From a virus: DNA of 64,000 nucleotides. Below, one piece after another: positions 32,709 to 39,955 of the stretch (position 1 is the first letter of the stretch; each line of letters starts with the position of its first letter). The stretch lies in IMG/VR virus record IMGVR_UViG_3300041956_000313, positions 1 through 64,000 of that record; one strand, 5' to 3'. The notes under the pieces were generated by a model. That model was not told the DNA's origin and ran no database searches. It saw only the letters and a program-made list of their open reading frames with translations. A program made the position numbers and the translations under genes.

Positions 32709-32933
32709 ATGCCAACACCCGAAGAAGTTCAAGCCGAGATTCAAGCTGCGCGCACGACGTTCATCGACAACGTGCTCGCGGCCGTAGGTGCGACCGTGCC
32801 TGCAGAGTCGGTGTCTGCTCTGCGTTCGTTCGTGAACGGGCTGATAACAGAAGGCACGGATCACGACGCGGCAGTGATCCGCACGCGCGAGTTCCTGAGT
32901 AGCCCTGCCATGCGACCTGACTCACCGTACTGA
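32709..32933 (+). CDS. Small helical protein
   Basis: 74 residues from ATG 32709 (AGGAG). Helical (PTPEEVQAEIQAARTTFIDN ... ALRSFVNGLITEG). Followed by a structured non-coding segment. Confidence 0.65.
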   Translation: MPTPEEVQAEIQAARTTFIDNVLAAVGATVPAESVSALRSFVNGLITEGTDHDAAVIRTREFLSSPAMRPDSPY

Positions 32934-32939
32934 GTTCCG

Positions 32940-33024
32940 CTCCGCTGCCTCAACTGTGTTACTCGGACTGCGTGCACGTGTCACGAGTATCCGACCGAGG
33001 CAGCGGAGTCGGAGCAATCCGAGT
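32940..33024 (+). ncRNA. Structured untranslated segment with a possible pseudoknot
   Basis: CTCCGCTGCCTC (32940-32951) pairs perfectly over 12 bp with 32997-33008. ACTCGGA in the loop (32961-32967) can pair with TCCGAGT (33018-33024) downstream of the stem, which would make a pseudoknot, or with TCCGA inside the loop as an alternative. A further AAGTGGG/CCCACTT pair lies downstream. The segment 32934-33187 has no gene and lies before an exported-protein gene, so it may be a 5' regulatory structure. Confidence 0.45.
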
Positions 33025-33187
33025 TCTGTTCTCGTCACTGGTGTCAAGTGGGCATCAACGTGATGGTCAACGCTTCCGATTTTCCCACTTTCCCGGAGCG
33101 GTGCGCCGAACTGGCAGACGGAGGGCTTCAGCGTTGCCGGTGACGAGGGCAGACGATTTCGCTTGTTTCAACTGAGGAGGAGTCGAG

Positions 33188-33868
33188 ATGAAAAAGTTTC
33201 TGTTGAGTGACGCCTTTCTGGCACGAGCAGTGATTTTCGTTTTGCTGCTGATGGCCGTGATTCTGTTCGTGCCCGAGAGTGAAGCACAGACGCCGACACC
33301 GACGACACTGAGCATGTGCCCGACGGCTACGGTGGGCACGCCGAAGAGTGCATGCAGCTCACCGAAGTGCATGACGCCGAAGACAAATGACGACATCGTG
33401 CTTACGACTATTGGCGGACTGCAGCGCTGGCAGAAGTGGTCGACGATTCCGCCGACGGGTGAAGTGCGCATCTGCTCGACGACGTCGACGGCGCAGACAT
33501 GGACGACGCGTGACAAGGTGAACATCACACCTCCGCCCGGTGACATTCCGTCTGTAGGCGCAAGTCCGACGTCATTTGCGTGGACGCAGCCGACGACAGG
33601 TGACGTGCTCGGATACAAGCTCTATATGGGCACGAAATCAGGTAGTTACTCCGCTCCGGTAGACCTGGGCAAAGTGCAGCGTTATGAGCCAACCGGACTG
33701 ACACCGGGGCCGTGGTTCTTTGCTGTCACTGCGTATAATGCAGAGAAGACGGAGGGACCGTTGTCGGCCGAGCTCAGCATCGTCATCGACCCTCCGAAGC
33801 AACCGGAGCCCGAGAGGGCGATTTACTGCACTTCATCCGGCCGCACGGCGACCTGTGAGGTGCGCTAG
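33188..33868 (+). CDS. Exported protein with fibronectin III-like domain
   Basis: 226 residues, GAGGAG ribosome site. Signal peptide at 1-32 (LARAVIFVLLLMAVILFV, then PESEAQ). A Cys-rich section follows (STLSMC-like, KSACSSPKCMTPK), then an FnIII-like domain (about 125-205: SFAWTQPTTGDVLGYKLYMG ... PGPWFFAVTAYNAEKTEG) and two C-terminal Cys. It resembles the 28058 product in plan. Likely periplasmic or surface-exposed during infection. Confidence 0.7.
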   Translation: MKKFLLSDAFLARAVIFVLLLMAVILFVPESEAQTPTPTTLSMCPTATVGTPKSACSSPKCMTPKTNDDIVLTTIGGLQRWQKWSTIPPTGEVRICSTTSTAQTWTTRDKVNITPPPGDIPSVGASPTSFAWTQPTTGDVLGYKLYMGTKSGSYSAPVDLGKVQRYEPTGLTPGPWFFAVTAYNAEKTEGPLSAELSIVIDPPKQPEPERAIYCTSSGRTATCEVR

Positions 33869-33877
33869 GAGCGTGTC

Positions 33878-34321
33878 ATGCGTCAGCTCATTGACGCGGA
33901 GTGGACGACGGTCCGAGCGGCCGTCGTCTTTCTCGCGTTCTGCGGAGGTGTAGCGGTTTACAAGACTGAGTTTGTCGATTCTCTGAACATCAGCCGGTGC
34001 AAGGATGCGGGCTTCGATCACTTCGACCCTGACACACGGACGTGCTACATCATTACCTACGACTATGTTTGGGACGTTGCGACGATGTACACCGTCGGGC
34101 ACACGGACCTGCGCGCCGATCGTGTGCGCAAGCGACTCAAAGAGCTGCGCTATGAGCCGCGCGTCTCACCGGCGATGTATGAACGCCTCAGGCGTATAGC
34201 TGATCGAGATGAGCGCAGCAGACTGATGGCAGACTACATAGCAGCAAGGAGAGAACGTGAAATCAGTAATTCTCTTAGCGATGGCACTCGCGCTGACGGC
34301 GTGCAAGACGGCGGATCATGA
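33878..34321 (+). CDS. Membrane-anchored protein, possible i-spanin-like
   Basis: 147 residues. One N-terminal hydrophobic segment (VRAAVVFLAFCGGVAVY, about 12-28), then a C-terminal part outside the cytoplasm ending in charged helices (MYERLRRIADRDERSRLMAD). A lipoprotein gene begins in another frame inside its 3' end, the arrangement of Rz/Rz1 spanin pairs. No lysin or holin is recognised next to it, so the spanin call is tentative. Confidence 0.5.
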   Translation: MRQLIDAEWTTVRAAVVFLAFCGGVAVYKTEFVDSLNISRCKDAGFDHFDPDTRTCYIITYDYVWDVATMYTVGHTDLRADRVRKRLKELRYEPRVSPAMYERLRRIADRDERSRLMADYIAARREREISNSLSDGTRADGVQDGGS

Positions 34322-34409
34322 CAAGCGGGCACGCTATCCGGTGTATTACCTCTGCAAAGATGACAACGGCGTGCAGCCGTGTGACACGGTCAAGCCGGTA
34401 CCGCAATGA
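34257..34409 (+). CDS. Small lipoprotein, possible o-spanin-like
   Basis: 50 residues from GTG 34257. Signal MKSVILLAMALALTAC ends in an LTAC lipobox, so Cys16 should be lipidated. Mature part of 35 residues with two more Cys. Overlaps the preceding membrane-anchored gene by 65 bases out of frame and overlaps the next start by ATGA. Compatible with a Rz1-like outer-membrane spanin subunit. Confidence 0.55.
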   Translation: MKSVILLAMALALTACKTADHDKRARYPVYYLCKDDNGVQPCDTVKPVPQ

Positions 34410-34897
34410 GACGTGAGTGCGCAGAGACCAGAGACGGTCGTTACCGCTGGGTGCTCGAAATCATCTGGCGGAACGATCTTCCAAAGGTCGTGTTCGTCAT
34501 GCTGAATCCGTCGACAGCGAACCGGCACAAAGACGATGCGACGTCGCGCAAGTGCACCACGCTTGCCGATCGTTGGGGCTATGGTGGTGCCGTGCTCGTG
34601 AATCTGTTCGGCCGGCGCGCTACTTCACCGCGACTCATGAAGGCGTACGGTCCGGCGGCATGTGGTGACATGAACGACGTGTGGCTAGACATCGTTTGGG
34701 AGCGGCATCCGAACGACATCATTGTGGCATGGGGCAATCACGGCACGTTCAGAGACCGTGACCGCAAAGTGCTCAAGATGATGCGTGATCGCGGGCTCAC
34801 GGCTCGCTGCCTCGGCATCAACAAGAACGGCACGCCGATGCACCCTCTGCTCGTCGAGCACGCGCGCAAGCCGCAAGTCTATCAGTGGCCCGTATAG
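34406..34897 (+). CDS. DUF1643-family protein
   Basis: 163 residues. Family hallmarks: VVFVMLNPSTANRHKDDATS, GGAVLVNLFGRRATSPRLM, NDIIVAWGNHGTFRDRDRKV, and a C-terminal CLGINKNGTPMHPLLV. DUF1643 proteins are widespread in phages and bacteria with no proven function. Confidence 0.75.
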   Translation: MRRECAETRDGRYRWVLEIIWRNDLPKVVFVMLNPSTANRHKDDATSRKCTTLADRWGYGGAVLVNLFGRRATSPRLMKAYGPAACGDMNDVWLDIVWERHPNDIIVAWGNHGTFRDRDRKVLKMMRDRGLTARCLGINKNGTPMHPLLVEHARKPQVYQWPV

Positions 34898-34916
34898 CTC
34901 TACACGGAGGTAAACG

Positions 34917-35342
34917 ATGAACATGAATAGAACTATAGAAATCGTGCGCACTCGCGGCCGTCGCTTGATGCTGCAGAACTCGGAGCGTTTCGGGTACGTG
35001 ACGAGAGAAGATATTTTGCGGTTCGCACAGGAAGGCAGATACGTTCGTGTGACGGATCGTGCCACAGGCGCTGACATCACGAACAATGTGCTGCTGCAGG
35101 CGATGTCATTGTCCGTGCTGGCCGACGAGTTCGACACGAAGCTTCTGCACGAGATCATTCGCAAGAGCCCAAAAGCTCTTGCGTTGGTGGCTGGCACAGC
35201 AGGCAAGCATGTGCGGCCGGTTGAAGAGAGGCAAATACAAGCGATAGGAGATTGCACTAATGCTGATACTGACACGCAGGACGGGCGAGACGGTGATGAT
35301 AGGCAACGAGGTCACCTTGACAGTGCTGGGAGTCAAGGGTAA
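34917..35342 (+). CDS. PhaR-like (PHB accumulation regulator N-domain) protein
   Basis: 141 residues, GGAGG site. Residues about 8-65 match the PHB_acc_N domain: [51 protein letters not shown] (family 'LYdt..s.Yvtled...li..g..~~V.D.ktgeDiT..vL.qi'). In PhaR this domain binds DNA and PHB. The C-terminal ~30 residues overlap csrA out of frame and are probably not conserved. Confidence 0.7.
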   Translation: MNMNRTIEIVRTRGRRLMLQNSERFGYVTREDILRFAQEGRYVRVTDRATGADITNNVLLQAMSLSVLADEFDTKLLHEIIRKSPKALALVAGTAGKHVRPVEERQIQAIGDCTNADTDTQDGRDGDDRQRGHLDSAGSQG

Positions 35343-35493
35343 TCAGGTGCGCATCGGCATCAATGCGCCGAAGTCGGTGCCCGTGCATCGTGAGGAGATT
35401 TACGAGCGCATTCAGCGCGAGCTGGCGGGCGATGTGAACGGCAACAGACAGGAGGAACCGTGCCAGGTCAAACGACCTGAGTTTACTCGCTAG
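35260..35493 (+). CDS. csrA: CsrA-type translational regulator
   Basis: 77 residues, AGGAG site. [15 protein letters not shown], then [20 protein letters not shown] and [13 protein letters not shown] are the CsrA/RsmA fold; the RNA-binding L4 and R44 are present. The C-terminus is about 15 residues longer than E. coli CsrA. It binds GGA motifs in mRNA leaders and could retune host carbon metabolism or phage translation. Overlaps the PhaR-like gene by 83 bases. Confidence 0.93.
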   Translation: MLILTRRTGETVMIGNEVTLTVLGVKGNQVRIGINAPKSVPVHREEIYERIQRELAGDVNGNRQEEPCQVKRPEFTR

Positions 35494-35516
35494 AGGTCAA
35501 TCGAGTCTGAAACACG

Positions 35517-35549
35517 GACGGCCGAGACAGCATAGTCTTCTCGGCCGTC
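35517..35549 (+). terminator. Terminator-like hairpin after csrA
   Basis: GACGGCCGAGA (35517-35527) pairs with TCTCGGCCGTC (35539-35549), 11 bp; only TTGCTG follows, so termination may be partial. Confidence 0.6.
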
Positions 35550-35569
35550 TTGCTGACAGGAGAGTGAAA

Positions 35570-35875
35570 ATGGCTGTGAAGGTCGTCAACTACGGGACGT
35601 TGATGCAGAAGGTCGCTAGCGGTGACGTCTTCGTCGAAGGCTTGCACGAGGGCGATGGTACGACGGGCCGAGTTCGTTATGACGAGCTCCGCATTCGGTG
35701 TGGCAAGCTGGACGAGTTCTTGCCGCTCGTGGCTGAGTGCTGTCTTTGCGGTGAGGTGCTCGTGGTCATTGAAATAGAACGAGACCGCGGCTTTGCTTGG
35801 GCATCGATCAAACACCCTGGAATGTTGCAGTTCAAGCTGACAGGACCGGGCATCGAGGAGGTGCGGCATGTCTGA
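35570..35875 (+). CDS. Unrecognised protein
   Basis: 101 residues from ATG 35570 (AGGAG). Mixed alpha-beta (AVKVVNYGTLMQKVASGDVF) with ECCLCGEVLVVIEIERDRG. Overlaps the next gene by 8 bases. Confidence 0.68.
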   Translation: MAVKVVNYGTLMQKVASGDVFVEGLHEGDGTTGRVRYDELRIRCGKLDEFLPLVAECCLCGEVLVVIEIERDRGFAWASIKHPGMLQFKLTGPGIEEVRHV

Positions 35876-36197
35876 GCAGAATGTGCAGATGGAATCAGGA
35901 CCGGGCGTTGATGTCGAGAGTGACGAAGTGCAGCCCGATTTCTCGAAAGTGAAGTTCTTTGAGGCAACGTACGACGCCCACTTGCCTCCGTACATCGTGC
36001 GTGTGTGGCGCTCGGCACCGTCGTATGACGAGGCAGTAAAAACGGACTTCTCTGACGTCAACGCAATCCTTGAGCAGTGCGTCTTCGGGCATGCGGTGCT
36101 GCTCGCGGAGCTCACGAAGCTGCCCAACGTCACGGCCGTGCAGGTAGTCAGTGACGGCAATAATCTCGGAGTAGTTGCGTACACGGAGTGGCCGTGA
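35868..36197 (+). CDS. Unrecognised protein
   Basis: 109 residues, acidic N-terminus, then FSKVKFFEATYDAHLPPYIV and LTKLPNVTAVQVVSDGNN. Overlapped by the next gene's GTG. Confidence 0.68.
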   Translation: MSEQNVQMESGPGVDVESDEVQPDFSKVKFFEATYDAHLPPYIVRVWRSAPSYDEAVKTDFSDVNAILEQCVFGHAVLLAELTKLPNVTAVQVVSDGNNLGVVAYTEWP

Positions 36198-36376
36198 GCT
36201 CTTTGAAGTTGTTGAAGAGCGGCGCACCGGCTTTGAAAGCCGGTGACATCATCACGATCGCCGGACTAAGTGCTCCGCGCCCACCGTGGTATCGTCCCAT
36301 CAAGTTGTACTGCTGGTGGCGTAATCCGGTCAGGCCGCTGCAAAAGTTTGTTGTGCGTGAAGCGAGGAACGAATGA
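36194..36376 (+). CDS. Small unrecognised protein
   Basis: 60 residues from GTG 36194 (GTGA overlap). SLKLLKSGAPALKAGDIITI, then PPWYRPIKLYCWWRNPV. Four-base overlap with the next gene. Confidence 0.5.
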   Translation: MSSLKLLKSGAPALKAGDIITIAGLSAPRPPWYRPIKLYCWWRNPVRPLQKFVVREARNE

Positions 36377-36858
36377 ATCCGATAGAAATACCCGGCGCTA
36401 ACTCGTCTCTCACGAAACCCAAGAACTGGGACGAGGCACGTGACGGTGAGTGCGAGACGCTCAAAGTTCTTACCGGCGTCGATGAGGCAGGACGGCAAAT
36501 ACTAGCAAGCGCGTGGCGGCCGACGAAGGACGAGTTAGAGGCGCTGAGTCACGGGCATGCCGTTATGCTGACGATTTACGGCCGGTCGCATCCGCCGGTG
36601 TGGATCGGTGTGACGCCCACTGCTGTCGACGTGCCCGTTGAAAACCTGAAGATCGAGGAGATGCAGAAACAGTACTTTCATGACACTGCGAAGCGCGAGA
36701 TTGAAATTGTGGTGGCGTCACTAGGACTTAGTTGGGAGGTCAAGACTCCGGCTGATGTCGTGAAGCTCATGATTCTGTCGTGGTTGCGCGGTCGTGTGTG
36801 GCAGGAGACGTATAGTGAGCCGCCCACAGCAGAAGCACGCAACGCGGGAGCAACATGA
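36373..36858 (+). CDS. Unrecognised protein
   Basis: 161 residues. N-terminal half is beta-rich with a proline-containing HPPVWIGVTP strand resembling small phage proteins; C-terminal half helical (AKREIEIVVASLGLSW). ATGA coupling on both sides. Confidence 0.68.
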   Translation: MNPIEIPGANSSLTKPKNWDEARDGECETLKVLTGVDEAGRQILASAWRPTKDELEALSHGHAVMLTIYGRSHPPVWIGVTPTAVDVPVENLKIEEMQKQYFHDTAKREIEIVVASLGLSWEVKTPADVVKLMILSWLRGRVWQETYSEPPTAEARNAGAT

Positions 36859-37022
36859 ATCTGGTGCCGATGTTGATGCCACGGCCGGTCACGGTGACGC
36901 CGCGACGGATTGAGCGCATCGTGTACGACGACGAACCGTTTACTTACGATGTGTGCGCCGTGTGCGGCTGTGGCTGGCCGGATCTAGATCCGAATCACAA
37001 AGATCCTTGTGAGGACAAATGA
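36855..37022 (+). CDS. Small zinc-ribbon protein before the second DpdA
   Basis: 55 residues, starting MNLVPMLMPRPVTVTPRRIE, then YDVCAVCGCGWPDLD and a late Cys (DPCEDK), which could form a zinc site. ATGA coupling to both neighbours, so it is made together with the second DpdA-like enzyme. Confidence 0.6.
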   Translation: MNLVPMLMPRPVTVTPRRIERIVYDDEPFTYDVCAVCGCGWPDLDPNHKDPCEDK

Positions 37023-37828
37023 TTCACTATCACGGTGCCGACATCACGCCACAGGAAGTCGGTAGAGCAGCACTCAAAGGCAAGCACGTGCTGTTCAGTT
37101 TTCTGAGCCCGCGTGACATCAAGCACGTCACTGGACTCTGTCAGTCTTACGTGTTCGATTGCGGCGCCTACAACGCGTTCACGTCGGGCAAGCCGATCAC
37201 GGAGTGGGAGCCGTACTACGATTGGGTCGATGAGTGGCGGCATCATCCGGGCTTCGACTGGGCGGTGATTCCTGATGTCATTGACGGTGACGAGCGCGCG
37301 AACCGCAGGCTGTTAGACGAATGGTGCAAGCGGTTCGACGACGTGAATCGTGCTCCCTGGGCGAAGGCATACTCAATGGGTGTGCCGGTGTGGCATCCGC
37401 ACGAGTCGATGCACTATCTGCGGACGCTCGCAGCGAATTTCCGTACGGTTGCAATCGGTGGCAGCCGGCGCTTCCCACTCGGACGCAAAGCGTGGTGGCA
37501 CCGGATCGATGAAGCGTTTCGCACGCTGAGCCTCGAGGACGGCACGATGACGTGTCGTGTGCATGGCATGCGGATGCTCAACCCGAAATACGTGAGCCGC
37601 TTGCCGATGTCGTCGGCTGACTCGTCGAGTGCCGCTCGCAATGGCAACAACCGCGCACACGGGCGCGGCAGCTTTCATGCACCGACACTCACACGTGTGC
37701 GACAAATCATCGATCGACTAGAGGCGTATAACTCACCGGCACGCTATGTGCCTCAAGTAATCACGCACAACCATCTTTTCAGTGACGCCTATGTCTTACC
37801 CAAACTGCAAAAACGGCCGCGCAAGTAA
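37019..37828 (+). CDS. dpdA: DpdA-like DNA-guanine transglycosylase (second copy)
   Basis: 269 residues, about 100 shorter than the 5470 protein. TIM-barrel TGT features: VFDCGAYNAF, WAVIPDVIDGDERANRRLL (85-91 PDVIDGD), GVPVWHPHES, VAIGGSRR, RVHGMRML (His182), and LPMSSADSSSAARNG, where Asp201 is the nucleophile candidate. The order parallels KIHALGM and SFDSTSW in the first copy, but the flanks are different. DpdA enzymes swap DNA guanine for a 7-deazaguanine. The call depends on motif order, not alignment. Confidence 0.7.
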   Translation: MIHYHGADITPQEVGRAALKGKHVLFSFLSPRDIKHVTGLCQSYVFDCGAYNAFTSGKPITEWEPYYDWVDEWRHHPGFDWAVIPDVIDGDERANRRLLDEWCKRFDDVNRAPWAKAYSMGVPVWHPHESMHYLRTLAANFRTVAIGGSRRFPLGRKAWWHRIDEAFRTLSLEDGTMTCRVHGMRMLNPKYVSRLPMSSADSSSAARNGNNRAHGRGSFHAPTLTRVRQIIDRLEAYNSPARYVPQVITHNHLFSDAYVLPKLQKRPRK

Positions 37829-37835
37829 GTGTGGC

Positions 37836-38096
37836 ATGCGTGACCCCGTCGGAGTCTTCGACGTGCAACGTGACGTGCTTCGAGCACTGAGCGGTGAGGA
37901 GATGGGCAGTGCTTTGCGCAAGGCATTGCACACACTTGCTACGGCGTATGCAAAGCGACTCAGCAAGGGTGACAGCTTTGTCGAAGGTTTCAAACATGGT
38001 CATTTGTTCGTCACGTTGCGCACGACGAGCAAATTTTACCCACGCAACAACAGGAGATTGTATGTCCTCCCGCGACTCAACCCCCGTGCTCGCTAA
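37836..38096 (+). CDS. Small unrecognised protein
   Basis: 86 residues from ATG 37836 (weak site). VGVFDVQRDVLRALSGEEMG, SFVEGFKHGHLFVTLRTTSK. Lies between the second dpdA and the Lar-like gene, overlapping the latter by 35 bases. Confidence 0.55.
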   Translation: MRDPVGVFDVQRDVLRALSGEEMGSALRKALHTLATAYAKRLSKGDSFVEGFKHGHLFVTLRTTSKFYPRNNRRLYVLPRLNPRAR

Positions 38097-39339
38097 GAAA
38101 GCTTGTCCGTTCTGTTCGTTAGGAACGTCAGCGCTCATCATTCAGAGCTCGAAAGAAATGCTGCCTGTGCCAGATGCTTGCGTTGTTGAGATGTGGGCAG
38201 TTATTTGCAGTGTGCACAAGGGAGGATGCGGCGCTTCAGGTGGGTACTATCTCAGTCCGAATGAAGCTGTGACGAAGTGGAACACACGTGTCGTCAAGTC
38301 GTGCGTGATGGTAGAGGCAGAGGCTGCTGCAATGGATGCGGCTGATGTGCAGCTCACGTCGCATGAGGCGGAGGTGACCCATGTCATAGTTGAGGGCAAG
38401 TTGTTTGTCCCTGCGCCGTTTCACGATGTGCCCACGCCTATGCTTTTGCAGTGTCCGGAGTGCAAGCAGCAACACATTGACGTGCCTGACGACTCGTGCA
38501 AGAACTGCGGCAATACATATCGAACGGCGTCACATCATGTGACAGTAGAGAATAGCGGTGCGTGTTGCGCTCATCCGGAGAAATGGGACAATCCGCCGCA
38601 CAAGACACACCGCTGCAAGTTCTGCGGTCACAAGTGGCGGCCATTTCCGTTTCCGTCTTTCGGCGTCACCGAGGAAGAAATCCGGAAGTTCTGGTCGCAG
38701 CTCAGTGACAAGGACTGGGACGAAGCTCTGTCGATGGCAAACGAGATGGTCAACTCGCCGGAGGCAAAGACCGCGGCGATAGTCGAGCTCGTGCAGTCGT
38801 CGGGTTTCAAGAAGATCGGCTTGCAGATGAATCTGTGGGCACGCTTCTTGCGCGAGCCCGCTGATCAAGTCGATCACATACGCCTTGCCTTCATCGACAC
38901 GAACGGCGCGCAATTCGGTGACAGCATTCCGTGGGACCAGTTCCTCAGCAGTGTCATGCAGCTCTGCGGAGTCGAGGCAGCACGAGCAGATTTGCTGATT
39001 ACTGCTTTCAAGAATGATTACCCGATCACGATCGAGATGGACCCAGGCGACAAGTACAAACTCGAAGCCGTGCCCCTCGCGGACATCGATGCAGAAGCAC
39101 GCGACCCTGTGCACGAGGAGAATGGCAAATGGTATTTTTGGGAAGAGACGTGGGCAGACAGGCAGGGACCGTTCGATACTGAGCTTCAAGCGCGCAACGC
39201 GTGTGAGCAGTATGCGCAAGCACTCGTGGGAGATGCGACACGAGGATGGCTAGAGACTTTGCAGAAGATCACGCGTGATGGATCACGCAGTGCTGGGCAG
39301 ATAGTTCCGATACGCAAGCCCTCTACACCGCAAGATTGA
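38062..39339 (+). CDS. Large protein with N-terminal Lar-like zinc ribbon
   Basis: 425 residues from ATG 38062 (AGGAG). Residues about 10-75 look like the restriction-alleviation protein Lar: KACPFCSLGTSALIIQSSKE, WAVICSVHKGGCGASGGYYL, SPNEAVTKWNTR. Two more zinc sites follow (LQCPECKQQHI with SCKNCG; CAHPEKW with HRCKFCGHKW). The C-terminal half is helical and ends in a 'GPFDTELQARNACEQY' segment. Lar proteins modulate type I restriction; placed next to a DpdA gene, this is an anti-restriction candidate. A terminator-like hairpin follows. Confidence 0.65.
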   Translation: MSSRDSTPVLAKKACPFCSLGTSALIIQSSKEMLPVPDACVVEMWAVICSVHKGGCGASGGYYLSPNEAVTKWNTRVVKSCVMVEAEAAAMDAADVQLTSHEAEVTHVIVEGKLFVPAPFHDVPTPMLLQCPECKQQHIDVPDDSCKNCGNTYRTASHHVTVENSGACCAHPEKWDNPPHKTHRCKFCGHKWRPFPFPSFGVTEEEIRKFWSQLSDKDWDEALSMANEMVNSPEAKTAAIVELVQSSGFKKIGLQMNLWARFLREPADQVDHIRLAFIDTNGAQFGDSIPWDQFLSSVMQLCGVEAARADLLITAFKNDYPITIEMDPGDKYKLEAVPLADIDAEARDPVHEENGKWYFWEETWADRQGPFDTELQARNACEQYAQALVGDATRGWLETLQKITRDGSRSAGQIVPIRKPSTPQD

Positions 39340-39346
39340 TCGTGAT

Positions 39347-39378
39347 ACGGCCGAGGGTAACGTATGCACCTCGGCCGT
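39347..39378 (+). terminator. Terminator-like hairpin
   Basis: ACGGCCGAGG (39347-39356) pairs with CCTCGGCCGT (39369-39378), 10 bp, followed by TTCTCTGT. The core ACGGCCGAG is the same as in the hairpin at 35517. Confidence 0.65.
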
Positions 39379-39470
39379 TCTCTGTGTCACACGGACGGTG
39401 ACACCACCCACACTGAGATAGCCGATTACCAGCGCTCATATTCGCTGGCATGCGCGCTCTGTGTTCTGCT

Positions 39471-39558
39471 TGCCCGTAGAACAGTCAATAGAACAGTGAT
39501 ATCAAGCACATGCGTCCCGCGCGCCGTGGTAGGTGCACAACATGTGCACGTGTATAAT
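39471..39558 (+). promoter_or_regulatory. Promoter/operator region sharing elements with the control region at 21.6 kb
   Basis: TGCCCGTAGAACAGT (39471-39485) is identical to 21623-21637, and TAGAACAGT recurs at 39489-39497. GTGCAC occurs twice (39534, 39545), and a consensus -10 TATAAT is at 39553-39558; the -35 is poor, as expected for an activated promoter. The gap 39340-39622 otherwise holds only the hairpin above. Confidence 0.55.
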
Positions 39559-39622
39559 TCTGGTTGCGAACGTCTGCATGTCGCGGACGTTTCTACGGGC
39601 AAACGAAAGAGGGCAAATAGCA

Positions 39623-39955
39623 ATGGCTAACAAACGAGCAAAGCGTCTCGCACGATTGACGCCGGCACAGAAGGAGGCACTCGCGAAGGGCAGGCCGCTC
39701 CGCCACGTGAAGCGTCCGGTAGACATCACGACGGTCGGCAAGCAGGTGGGCACTACTTGCCTGCTCCACGGCACGATGATGGGTGTGAAGCAGTGCCCCG
39801 TGTGCAAGTTGCAGAAAGCAGCACCTGAAATGTTTGCTGCACTCGTGGCTGTGCGTGATTGGGCGCAGTACGGTACGCACGGCAAGATGCTGCCTGCTGG
39901 ACTGCGAGACGAAGTTCTTGCGGCGATCAAATCTGCGGAGGCCGAGAAACTATGA
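39623..39955 (+). CDS. Small protein with basic N-terminus and zinc motif
   Basis: 110 residues from ATG 39623 (GAGGG). Basic start (ANKRAKRLARLTPAQKEALA), then TTCLLHGTMMGVKQCPVCKL as a C-H-C-C zinc site, and a helical end (AAPEMFAALVAVRDWAQYG). First gene after the TATAAT region. Confidence 0.72.
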   Translation: MANKRAKRLARLTPAQKEALAKGRPLRHVKRPVDITTVGKQVGTTCLLHGTMMGVKQCPVCKLQKAAPEMFAALVAVRDWAQYGTHGKMLPAGLRDEVLAAIKSAEAEKL

